From: Roseateles_B sp051857535
GTDB lineage: Bacteria; Pseudomonadota; Gammaproteobacteria; Burkholderiales; Burkholderiaceae_C
DNA: 64,000 bases
Assembly: GCF_051857535.1 (NCBI RefSeq)
Contig: NZ_JBPZGY010000005.1
Location: 1-64,000 of the forward strand
Reading direction: 5' to 3'
How positions within the stretch are numbered: the first letter of the stretch is position 1; every line of letters starts with the position of its first letter. The notes under the pieces are model-generated. The model saw only the letters and a list, made by a program, of their open reading frames with translations. It did no database searches and was not told the DNA's origin. Position numbers and translations under genes: made by a program. This document shows, piece after piece, positions 42,183-49,282 of the stretch.

Positions 42183-43534
42183 TGAAGCGATCGTTGGGTG
42201 TCGAACTGGTGCCGGCCTTGCCCGTGCGCCGCAAGGGCTGGCGACGTCATCTGAAGTCCGGCCTGGGCCTGGGCCTGTGCCTGCTGGCCCTGGGAGGCGG
42301 CGCGGTGCTGGGCCTGGCCCCTTCCGAGGGGGCCCCGGGAGGGCAGGACCGCTGGTCGGCTCAGGAGCTGGCCCTGATGAGCTCCCTGCAGTTGTCCCAG
42401 CTGCGCAGCCCCGATCCCGATCCCAGCAACCGCTTCGTCGGCAATGAAGCCGCGGCGCGCCTGGGCAAGCAGGTCTTCAACGATGTGCGCTTCAGCAGCA
42501 ATGGCAAGGTCTCCTGCGCCAGCTGCCACAACCCGCAGGGCCAGTTCGAGGACGGACGGCCGCGCGGCCTGGGCGTGGCCGAAGGCCTGCGCCGCACCAT
42601 GCCCTCCATCGGCATGGCGCACAGCGCCTGGTTCTTCTGGGACGGCCGCAAGGACAGCCTCTGGGCGCAGGCCCTGGGCCCGCTGGAGGACGCCCGCGAG
42701 CATGGCGGCAACCGCCTCCAGTACGCCCACCTGCTGAGCCGCCACTATGCCCAGCCCTACCGCGAGCTCTTCGGCGAGCTGCCCCGCCTGGACGGCCTGC
42801 CCGCCCATGCCAGCCCCCAGGGCAGCGAGGCCGAGCGCGCCGCCTGGGCGACCATCCCCGAGGCGCGCCGCGAGGATATCAACCGCATGTACGCCAACAT
42901 GGGCAAGGCCATCGCGGCCTTCGAGGCCCGGCTGCAGTACGGCGAGTCGCGGGTGGATCGCTACATCGCCGCTACGCTCAAGGGCAATGGCAGCGCTGGC
43001 GCCGGGCTGCTGAACGACCAGGAAAAGGCCGGCCTGCGTCTCTTCATTGGTCGCGGCCAGTGCATCACCTGCCATGCCGGCCCGCTGATGACGGACCAGC
43101 ACTTCCACAACACCGGCATCCCGCCCCTCAATCCCGCTCAGCCCGAGCGCGGCCGGGTGGATGGCCTGCGTGCGGCGCTGGCGGACGAGTTCAACTGCTT
43201 GGGGCCCTACAGCGACGCCAAGCCGCAGCAGTGCGAGGAGCTTCGCTTCGCCAACCCCAAGGATCCGCATCTGGTGGGCGCCTTCAAGACGCCCAGCCTG
43301 CGCAATGTGGCCCTGCGTCCGCCCTATATGCATGCCGGGCAGCTCGCCACGCTGGAGCAGGTCCTCGCTCACTATGCGCGTGCCCCCGAGGCCGAGCTGG
43401 GCCATTCGGAACTGCGCGAGCTCAAGCCTCGCGACCTCGGCCCGCAGGAGCAGGCCCAGCTGCTGAGCTTCCTGCGTGCTCTCTCCGGCCCGGTGCTGGA
43501 GAAGCCGGCGGTGCAGCCGGCGCCTGCGCCCTGA
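42182..43534 (+). CDS. di-haem c-type cytochrome, MauG/CcpA peroxidase family
   Basis: A 450-aa exported or membrane-anchored protein with one hydrophobic segment at residues 24-46 after an Arg/Lys-rich start. Two covalent haem sites are present: CASCH (Cys112, Cys115, His116) and CITCH (Cys294, Cys297, His298). The C-terminal part has FKTPSLRNVALRPPYMHAGQ, the calcium/haem-pocket signature of bacterial di-haem peroxidases and MauG. It overlaps the amidohydrolase stop (TGATG). MauG-like enzymes oxidise protein or peptide side chains; MbnH of methanobactin loci belongs to the same family. An enzyme acting outside the cytoplasm here would modify the exported product or a partner protein. Confidence 0.88.
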   Translation: MKRSLGVELVPALPVRRKGWRRHLKSGLGLGLCLLALGGGAVLGLAPSEGAPGGQDRWSAQELALMSSLQLSQLRSPDPDPSNRFVGNEAAARLGKQVFNDVRFSSNGKVSCASCHNPQGQFEDGRPRGLGVAEGLRRTMPSIGMAHSAWFFWDGRKDSLWAQALGPLEDAREHGGNRLQYAHLLSRHYAQPYRELFGELPRLDGLPAHASPQGSEAERAAWATIPEARREDINRMYANMGKAIAAFEARLQYGESRVDRYIAATLKGNGSAGAGLLNDQEKAGLRLFIGRGQCITCHAGPLMTDQHFHNTGIPPLNPAQPERGRVDGLRAALADEFNCLGPYSDAKPQQCEELRFANPKDPHLVGAFKTPSLRNVALRPPYMHAGQLATLEQVLAHYARAPEAELGHSELRELKPRDLGPQEQAQLLSFLRALSGPVLEKPAVQPAPAP

Positions 43535-43716
43535 GCGGGCTTCGGCCGCCGTCCCGCTGAGCCCGAGGCCGCTGCCGCGCGGGAGGCCGGCGGCGGCCAT
43601 CGACGGCGTTCAGCTCTGTGCGTATGTCTGCGACGCCCTGAATCGACTACCGCTGCAAGCGGCGAGCAGGATGGCCAAGCTGGTGCTGCATCGCTGGAGC
43701 CCAAACTGAGCCGGCT

Positions 43717-44100
43717 CTAGAGCAGCTCAGTGCTCGTGTTCGGCAAACAAGAGACCGGTGCAACGCTCCAGGTGACGTGCGAGTCCTCTGGCTTGGACGG
43801 GATCGCTGCATACAAGGCCATGCAGGACCACGCTCTTAGACGCCGGAGGATGCGCCAATCATTGATGCTCCAGACCTGTGACGACTGCTCTGCGAAGATC
43901 TCGCTGAACTGCCTCGTCCACTCCTCAGGCCACGGAAAGGGCTTGCCGCGCTCCGGCATGCAAGGGAGTTGAACAGGCCCTGCAAAGTAGCCCAAAGCCT
44001 CTGTTGGCGAACTGAAAATCGGCAAATCGATGCTGACTGTCACCATCGTGGCGTGATGGTACTCAGGGGCCGTCGTCAAGGTGCCTTGTCCGGACGCCAT
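43717..44100 (-). CDS. hypothetical protein, unrecognised
   Basis: A 127-aa frame starting 3 bases after the RidA stop on the same strand, so it could be the last gene of that operon. It has a plausible composition (Trp-rich, for example PFPWPEEWTRQFSEIF and SINDWRILRRLRAWSCM), no signal peptide, no membrane segment and no motif I recognise. An internal ATG at 44046 (MVTVSIDLPIFSSP) may be the true start; neither start has a good ribosome site. Its base composition is lower in GC than the neighbours. It may be a real small gene or a remnant. Confidence 0.4.
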   Translation of the reverse strand: MASGQGTLTTAPEYHHATMVTVSIDLPIFSSPTEALGYFAGPVQLPCMPERGKPFPWPEEWTRQFSEIFAEQSSQVWSINDWRILRRLRAWSCMALYAAIPSKPEDSHVTWSVAPVSCLPNTSTELL

Positions 44101-44103
44101 GGT

Positions 44104-44502
44104 TCAGTCGCCGTCCGCGCTCTTGACGGCCACGCCCATCACCTTGACCTGCCCGCCAAAGGGCAGGGCCGCGGCCTCGTAGACCGTGCGGGCCGGGCGG
44201 CGTCCTTCCGGGAAGAGTTCCGCATAGACCTGGTTGACCTCGGCCAGGGCGCTGAGGTCGGTGAAGGCAATGTCCACGAAGACCAGGTGCTCGGGGCCGA
44301 AGTCAGCGGCCCGCAGGGCGGCAAACAGATTGCCGAAGGCGCGCCTTGCCTCCTCGGCCGGCGTGCCCGGCACATAGCGGCCGGACTCATCAAGCGAGAG
44401 CTGTCCGCTGAGGTAGCAGCTGCGGTCCACGACCACCGCCTGGCTGATGGGCGAGGGCCAGTCCGGCAGGCCCGGACCGCCGCTGATGAAGTGACGTGAC
44501 AT
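44104..44502 (-). CDS. ridA: RidA/YjgF-family imine or enamine deaminase
   Basis: A 132-aa RidA-fold protein: SQAVVVDRSCYLSGQLSLDE, then ARRAFGNLFAALRAADFGPE, VFVDIAFTDLSALAEVNQVY and PARTVYEAAALPFGGQVKVM. The Arg that binds the substrate carboxylate in RidA is expected in PARTVYEAAALP and is present. RidA proteins hydrolyse reactive enamines or imines released by PLP enzymes; related proteins also occur in biosynthetic clusters. The start at 44502 follows the PPTase gene by 13 bases, so they are co-transcribed. Confidence 0.88.
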   Translation of the reverse strand: MSRHFISGGPGLPDWPSPISQAVVVDRSCYLSGQLSLDESGRYVPGTPAEEARRAFGNLFAALRAADFGPEHLVFVDIAFTDLSALAEVNQVYAELFPEGRRPARTVYEAAALPFGGQVKVMGVAVKSADGD

Positions 44503-44515
44503 GGAAGATCCCCGT

Positions 44516-45205
44516 TCAGGGTTGAGGGAAGGGGTGAAGGCGCCCCAGCAGCCGCTCGCCCTCGCGGGACTGCAGCTCATGCAGCGTGGCCTCGCGCAGC
44601 AGTTGCGCTTGTCCCATGACCACGGCCAGGCTGGTGCCCGGCAGGGCCAGGCCCAGGGCATGCCAGTGCTGGCCGGCGTGGTGGATGGCGGGCATGGGGG
44701 CGTCCAGCTCGTCCCAGCACAAGGCCTCGGGCGCCTGGGTGAAGCCCTCACCCGTGGCCTTGAGCAGGGCTTCCTTGAGGGTCCAGAGCCGGTAGAAGGC
44801 GGCCGTGAAATCGGGCTGGTCCTGCAGCCACAGGCGCTCGCGCGGATGGAAGACGCGCTGGGCGATGGCCAGGCCATCGCTCAGCACGCGGTGGCTTTCG
44901 ATGTCCAGCCCCACCGGTTGCCCGGCCACGGCCACGGCGATGGCATCGCCGCTGTGGCTCAGGTTGAAATGGCAGGGGGCCGGCGCGATGAGGGACGGCT
45001 TGCCGGCCGGGCCGCTCTCGAAGCGCCAGCTCAGCGGCTCCTGAAGCGGATGGTGGCGGCTCAGCAGGCAGCGCTTGAGCGTGTGGGCGTGGGCATAGGT
45101 GCGCGCCGTGCGCTCGCACAGGAAGCGCGCATGGCGCGCCTGCTCCTGGGCATCGAGCATAGGCGGGCCTTCGGGTGGCGCGAGGGAGTACCAGACATCC
45201 AGCAT
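44516..45205 (-). CDS. Sfp-type 4'-phosphopantetheinyl transferase
   Basis: A 229-aa PPTase that would convert the apo carrier domains of the cluster (two ACPs in the PKS line, two NRPS carriers, the free ACP) to their holo form. It has the P1 block FNLSHSGD, the Mg-binding GLDIES and the P3 block FYRLWTLKEALLKATGEGF with the catalytic Glu and Lys. The ATG at 45205 is preferred over a TTG five codons upstream. It is in one operon with the outer-membrane barrel and LolA-like genes, which argues that those genes also belong to the cluster. Confidence 0.92.
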   Translation of the reverse strand: MLDVWYSLAPPEGPPMLDAQEQARHARFLCERTARTYAHAHTLKRCLLSRHHPLQEPLSWRFESGPAGKPSLIAPAPCHFNLSHSGDAIAVAVAGQPVGLDIESHRVLSDGLAIAQRVFHPRERLWLQDQPDFTAAFYRLWTLKEALLKATGEGFTQAPEALCWDELDAPMPAIHHAGQHWHALGLALPGTSLAVVMGQAQLLREATLHELQSREGERLLGRLHPFPQP

Positions 45206-45241
45206 GCGGGGCGGGGGCAAGGCAAGGGCAGGGCCAGCGGC

Positions 45242-46588
45242 TCAGAAGTAGTGGCGCACCAGCAGCCGGATCACGCGGGCCTGGGGCAGGGCCCCAAACT
45301 CGCTGAGACCCTGGCCGCGATGCTGCTGCCATTGTGCCGCCCAGTCCGTGCTGTCCTGGCGATAACGGGCCTCGAGCCAGACCAGCCGGCTGTGGTCGAC
45401 CTGGCTGAAGCGGGCGAAGGCGTTGAGGTCCAGCCTGGGCATCAGCGCGTCCTGCCAGCGCAGCATCAGGAAGAGGCTGTCACGCGTGGCGGGCTCCTGC
45501 AGGGCCTGGGCGGTCTGGCGGTAGGCCCAGTAGCGCCGGGGGTCGCCGGCTTGCAGGGCGGACCAGGCATCGCGGCCGGGCGCCAGGCCGTTGTGCTGCC
45601 ACTCGGCCGTCAGCGTCAGCTTGCGCGAGGTGGTACAGCTCAGGCCGGTGGCCAGCTGGGTGTGCAGAGCCAGAGGCGCGTCGAGGTCCCCCAAGGCCTG
45701 GTCCAGCAGGCTGCGGCTGCGGCCCGTGCTCAGCTCCAGATGGGCCACGCAGCCCTGGTTGAGCAGGCGCGTGAGGTTGAGGCCCAGCTGGGGCGAGTGA
45801 CCTGGCTGGCCGTCCCCGTGCAGCAGCCATTGCGGGGCGAGATCCTCTGCCCATTGCTGGGTCCAGGCCAGCAGCCAGCGCGGGCGGTCGTTGCTGGCGC
45901 CCCAGTCCGGGCTCCAGGCGCCTGTGGACGGTGCCTTGGCCAGCCGGGGGGCCCAGACGCCTGTCAGCGAACCACCGTCCCAGACCTTCTGCACCCGAGC
46001 CATCGCGGCGCCCAGGCGGTTCTCGCGCAGGCTGGCCGGGTCGATGGCTGTGGTGTTGCGCAGGGCCTGGCGCCTGAAGTAGTCCGTGGGGTTGTAGCCG
46101 CTGGCCACACCCAGGCGGTGGTTGATGCGGCCGAGATCCAGCACCCATTCGGCGCTGGGACGCTGGCTGGCGTAGAGCTCCTTGAGCGTGTTGATGGCGC
46201 GCCGCTCGCCGGGCAGGCGCTCGGGGCCGGTGAGGTCCAGGCGGTTGGCGGCCAGCAGGCGCCAGGCACGTGGCCCCTCGCCACCCAGGGGCAGGTCCAG
46301 GGACAGGTCCAGCCCCAGGCCTTGGGCCGAGCGCCAGGGGCCGGCGTCATCGCGCAGCCGCACCTGGCGCAGGGCCGGCTCCACGCTGGCCTGCCAGGCG
46401 CGGCGGGTGGGGGCGGGCTCGGTGGGGGCGGCGTCGGCCAGGGCCAGGCCGGCCAGCTCGGCATCGGGGGGCGGCGTGCCCTGGGCGCGGGCCTGCGCGG
46501 CCAGCAGCAGCAGGGGCAGCAGGCCGGTCCGGCCCATCCAGCCGATCCAGCCGATCCAGCCGGTAGAGCAGTGGGGCATCCGGCGCAT
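45242..46588 (-). CDS. outer-membrane beta-barrel protein
   Basis: A 448-aa exported protein: hydrophobic signal (GLLPLLLLAAQARAQG), alternating polar/apolar strands throughout (for example GLGLDLSLDLPLGG, KLTLTAEWQHNG) and a C-terminal strand ending in RLLVRHYF, the Phe-terminated barrel signal. It resembles DUF1302-like porins that accompany LolA-like proteins; I cannot name a subfamily. The ATG at 46588 overlaps the stop of the LolA-like gene, but three copies of a 9-bp repeat lie between it and an internal ATG at 46537, which may be the true start. A role in product export across the outer membrane is inferred. Confidence 0.75.
   Translation of the reverse strand: MRRMPHCSTGWIGWIGWMGRTGLLPLLLLAAQARAQGTPPPDAELAGLALADAAPTEPAPTRRAWQASVEPALRQVRLRDDAGPWRSAQGLGLDLSLDLPLGGEGPRAWRLLAANRLDLTGPERLPGERRAINTLKELYASQRPSAEWVLDLGRINHRLGVASGYNPTDYFRRQALRNTTAIDPASLRENRLGAAMARVQKVWDGGSLTGVWAPRLAKAPSTGAWSPDWGASNDRPRWLLAWTQQWAEDLAPQWLLHGDGQPGHSPQLGLNLTRLLNQGCVAHLELSTGRSRSLLDQALGDLDAPLALHTQLATGLSCTTSRKLTLTAEWQHNGLAPGRDAWSALQAGDPRRYWAYRQTAQALQEPATRDSLFLMLRWQDALMPRLDLNAFARFSQVDHSRLVWLEARYRQDSTDWAAQWQQHRGQGLSEFGALPQARVIRLLVRHYF
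46536..46562. repeat. three 9-bp tandem repeats at the barrel-gene start
   Basis: ATCCAGCCG occurs three times in succession; on the minus strand it codes for Trp-Ile-Gly repeats just before the signal-peptide core. The repeat lies between two candidate start codons, so copy-number changes could alter the signal peptide or translation. Confidence 0.7.
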
Positions 46589-47364
46589 CAGTCGGCCTGG
46601 AAGCGCGCCATATAGTCCCGCTGGAACCAGCTGTCGGGAATGTCACGGGCCTGGAACTCGCCATAGCGCATGACGGTCACCAGGGCCGGGTCCAGGCCGT
46701 CGATGATGACGACCTCGGTGGGCCGCACGGCGCCCAGCTCTTCCTTGAAGCGGCGGTAGAAGGCCGTCTTCAGCAGGCGGCCACTCTCGCTGAGGAAGCG
46801 GGCCTTGATGGGGCGGAAGTTCTCGCGGTCCAGCCACATCTCGATGGCGTGGTAGGTGACGTCCGCGGCCTTGGCCTCCAGCTGCAGCTTGACGGCGCGG
46901 CGGTTCTGGCGCTCGCCGTCCTGCACCTCTTCCTCCTGGACCAGGCTGGCCTGGTAGGTCTGGGCGAAGTTGACGGTGACCACGTCGCCATTGGCCGCCT
47001 GGCCCAGCAGGCGCTGCTGCGGCGAGATGCGCACGCTGGCCTTGCTGGCGGGGTCGAAGAACCAGAGGTCATTGCCCGTCTTGAGCATGAGCTTGTTGGC
47101 ATCGCGCGCCGGGGCCGCGAAGCGCAGCAGGGTGCGGAACTGGCCGCCGGGCTCGGCGCGCGAGTAGGCCTGCAGGGTGCTGCTGTCGCTGGCCTTGCCG
47201 CCCTTGTACTCATTGAGGCTCACTGTGGTGACGAAGGGCTTGGACGGGTTGCGCACCGCGTCGCTGGCGGCCAGCATCTGCTGGGCGTCCAGGGCCAGGG
47301 CCCGCAGGGGGGCGATTGCGCACAGCAGGGCAAGGCCCCAGGCGGGGGCCGGATTCTTCAGCAT
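46588..47364 (-). CDS. LolA-like periplasmic lipid/lipoprotein carrier (first copy)
   Basis: A 258-aa exported protein (MLKNPAPAWGLALLCAIAPL signal) of the outer-membrane lipoprotein-sorting (LolA_like) family: RFAAPARDANKLMLKTGNDL followed by WFFDPASKASVRISPQQRLL is the signature, with FRPIKARFLSESGRLLKTAF near the end. The ATG at 47364 is used because GAGGG lies 9 bases upstream; the ATG three codons earlier touches it. Such proteins have a hydrophobic half-barrel and are often paired with a barrel and an RND or FtsX-type exporter. Here the barrel gene overlaps directly. It may ferry a lipid-like metabolite rather than a lipoprotein. Confidence 0.82.
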   Translation of the reverse strand: MLKNPAPAWGLALLCAIAPLRALALDAQQMLAASDAVRNPSKPFVTTVSLNEYKGGKASDSSTLQAYSRAEPGGQFRTLLRFAAPARDANKLMLKTGNDLWFFDPASKASVRISPQQRLLGQAANGDVVTVNFAQTYQASLVQEEEVQDGERQNRRAVKLQLEAKAADVTYHAIEMWLDRENFRPIKARFLSESGRLLKTAFYRRFKEELGAVRPTEVVIIDGLDPALVTVMRYGEFQARDIPDSWFQRDYMARFQAD

Positions 47365-47447
47365 GGGGTCCATCCCTCAGGTCGTTGGCAGGCCCGCCGG
47401 GCGCGGGCTCGCGGGCGCAGATTAGCCAAGGCGGGGCGGGCGCCCAA

Positions 47448-47463
47448 CTGCCCTTTCGGGCAT
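47448..47463 (-). promoter_or_regulatory. lux-box-like operator before the LolA-like/PPTase operon
   Basis: CTGCCCTTTCGGGCAT is a near-perfect dyad (arms match in five of six positions) of the shared type. On the minus strand a -10-like TAATCT (47419-47424) follows after 23 bases and the start codon lies about 84 bases away. It reproduces the class II geometry seen at the core promoter. Confidence 0.5.
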
Positions 47464-47480
47464 GGTGGGCGCTCTGCGGC

Positions 47481-48017
47481 TCAGGGCCGCGCCAGGCCGG
47501 TGGCGCTGCCGCCGGTGTCGCCCAGCCAGCGTTGCAGGAGGTCCGCGGAGGGCGGCCCTGCCTGCGTCAGCGCGGGGCCCGCCGGCTTCATCAGCACCAC
47601 ATAGGGCGTGACGCCGCGCCAGCGCGGATCCACCGCATGGCGCAGGACGGCCGGCGGCGTAGCGGGGTCGAAGACGAAGAGCCGGTCCGCGGGCAGGTAG
47701 GCCTCGTGGCGCAGCAGCTCGGGCCCGGCGCCGTCCATCACCACGACGATGAGGCGGGCATGGCTCTTCTGCGCGCGGATGTGACCGGACACCTGGGCGA
47801 TCACGCCCGGGCAGTGCGCGCAGTCCGTGGTGCTGAAGACCACGGCACTGGGCCCCTTCTCACTCAGTTGCAGGCGCGACCAGGCGGCGGTGTCCAGGGT
47901 CTCGACCCGGCTGGGGTGCGCCAGCGCCGCCAGCGGCAGGACCAGCAGGCCGGCCCAGGCCCAGCGGTGCAGATGCCGCGCAGGGGGCGGGCGGTGATCA
48001 GGGCGTGAGGCGTTCAA
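47481..48017 (-). CDS. thioredoxin-like exported protein (CxxC)
   Basis: A 178-aa protein. The TTG at 48017 is chosen as start because AAGGAG lies 7 bases upstream; it overlaps the preceding gene by 20 bases and no ATG is available before the signal sequence. A membrane/signal segment (WAWAGLLVLPLAALAHP) precedes a thioredoxin-like fold with VVFSTTDCAHCPGVIAQ, a redox CAHC motif, and a cis-Pro-like TPYVVLM. It is third in the operon with the TonB receptor and BNR protein. A role in periplasmic thiol or metal chemistry is likely; the partner is unknown. Confidence 0.72.
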   Translation of the reverse strand: MNASRPDHRPPPARHLHRWAWAGLLVLPLAALAHPSRVETLDTAAWSRLQLSEKGPSAVVFSTTDCAHCPGVIAQVSGHIRAQKSHARLIVVVMDGAGPELLRHEAYLPADRLFVFDPATPPAVLRHAVDPRWRGVTPYVVLMKPAGPALTQAGPPSADLLQRWLGDTGGSATGLARP

Positions 48018-49251
48018 TGCGGACTCCTTCGGTGCTGCGCCAGTGGCCGTAGATGGCTGATCCGGCCAGGAAGAGCTTGGGGTGGTCGCTGTCCTGAGTG
48101 GTACGGCCCAGCTCGCGCAGGGCGAAGCGCTGCCCGCCGTCCTCGGAGACCCAGGCCCGCCAGCGGGTGCGCTGGCCGTCGAAGCTGCGCCAGGTGATGA
48201 CCACATGGGGGCCGCTGCTCAGCACATCGGCATGCTCTGCAGCTTCGTCGGGCAGCAGGCGGACCTCGCCCACGGGGCGGCCGGCCTCGTCCAGGCGGCC
48301 GTAGCGCACCGAGACCAGGCCGCCACGATCGCCGAACCAGACGGCGTGGTAGCCCCCGCCGGCATCGCGGGCCAGGCCGGGGCCATGGTGGGGGCAGCCG
48401 TCCAGGGCCCAGCGGTCCTGGGTGGCGCGGGTGGGGGCGGTCCCGGCGGCCAGGTCTTCGCCCAGGCGAGCGAAGGCATGGTCACGCTCATTGGGCGCGA
48501 AGACATGGCGCCACATCGCGACCACGCCGCCCTCGGGCGCGGGCGCCAGGGCGATGCGGCAGCACTCGCAGGAGTGGTCCGCCACCCGGGTGTCCGGCCC
48601 GAAGCTCAGGCCGCCATCCACGGAGACGTTGCGGTAGATGGCAGCGCCACGGTAGGGCACGCCCTCGCCCGTGGGGCCGGCCTTGCTGGCCTCGAGGTCC
48701 CGCTTGTCGATCCAGAGGGTGTGCAGCCGCCCCTGGGCGTCGAAGGCCAGGGACTCGAAGCGGTGGGTGATGACCTGGCGGTCCGCATGCACGGTGACCG
48801 GTGGCGCGAAGCTGCGGCCCATGTCGGTGGAGCGCAGCAGGCGCACCTGGGCGGTGTAGGGCTTGGCCAGGGGGCTGCTGTAGGACAGCAGCATCAGGCC
48901 GTCCTTGCCCAACAGGATCTTGGGCCGGCTCTCGCCGTCGGCGGCTACGCCGTCGCTGCCGATGTCGGGCAGGCGCGGGGCGTCCCAGCTGCGGCCCTGG
49001 TCGGTGCTGCGCTGCAGGGCCAGACGGCCTTGCTCGTCGAGGCCCACCATCCAGAAGCTGCCATCCTCGGCGGCAGCCACGCTGATGGCCAGTGCGCTGC
49101 GGGCCTTGGCGGTCTTGGGTTTGGCGTGCATGCCGGACGCATGCGTGGCGGGCTTGGCGTCAGCCGCCAGGGCGGGGGCTGAAGCGCCCAGTGCGAAGGC
49201 CAGCAGCCAGGCCAGGGGGCGCAGGGCGCCAGCGTTCAGAAGCGGGTGCAT
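47998..49251 (-). CDS. BNR-repeat (sialidase-like) exported protein with CxCC motif
   Basis: A 417-aa exported protein with signal peptide (LRPLAWLLAFALGASAPALA). Asp-box/BNR repeats are seen as STDQGRSWDAPR, STDMGRSFAPP, SVDGGLSFGPD and SEDGGQRFAL, predicting a beta-propeller of the sialidase type. The catalytic Arg triad and Tyr of true sialidases are not evident. A DHSCECCRIAL motif with three Cys and a His is unusual and could bind a metal. The ATG at 49251 (AGAGG 6 bases upstream) is preferred to one two codons earlier. It lies between the TonB receptor and the thioredoxin-like gene. Confidence 0.72.
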   Translation of the reverse strand: MHPLLNAGALRPLAWLLAFALGASAPALAADAKPATHASGMHAKPKTAKARSALAISVAAAEDGSFWMVGLDEQGRLALQRSTDQGRSWDAPRLPDIGSDGVAADGESRPKILLGKDGLMLLSYSSPLAKPYTAQVRLLRSTDMGRSFAPPVTVHADRQVITHRFESLAFDAQGRLHTLWIDKRDLEASKAGPTGEGVPYRGAAIYRNVSVDGGLSFGPDTRVADHSCECCRIALAPAPEGGVVAMWRHVFAPNERDHAFARLGEDLAAGTAPTRATQDRWALDGCPHHGPGLARDAGGGYHAVWFGDRGGLVSVRYGRLDEAGRPVGEVRLLPDEAAEHADVLSSGPHVVITWRSFDGQRTRWRAWVSEDGGQRFALRELGRTTQDSDHPKLFLAGSAIYGHWRSTEGVRIERLTP

Positions 49252-49282
49252 GGGCATCCTCTTTCAGGCAGTCGATGAGGGC

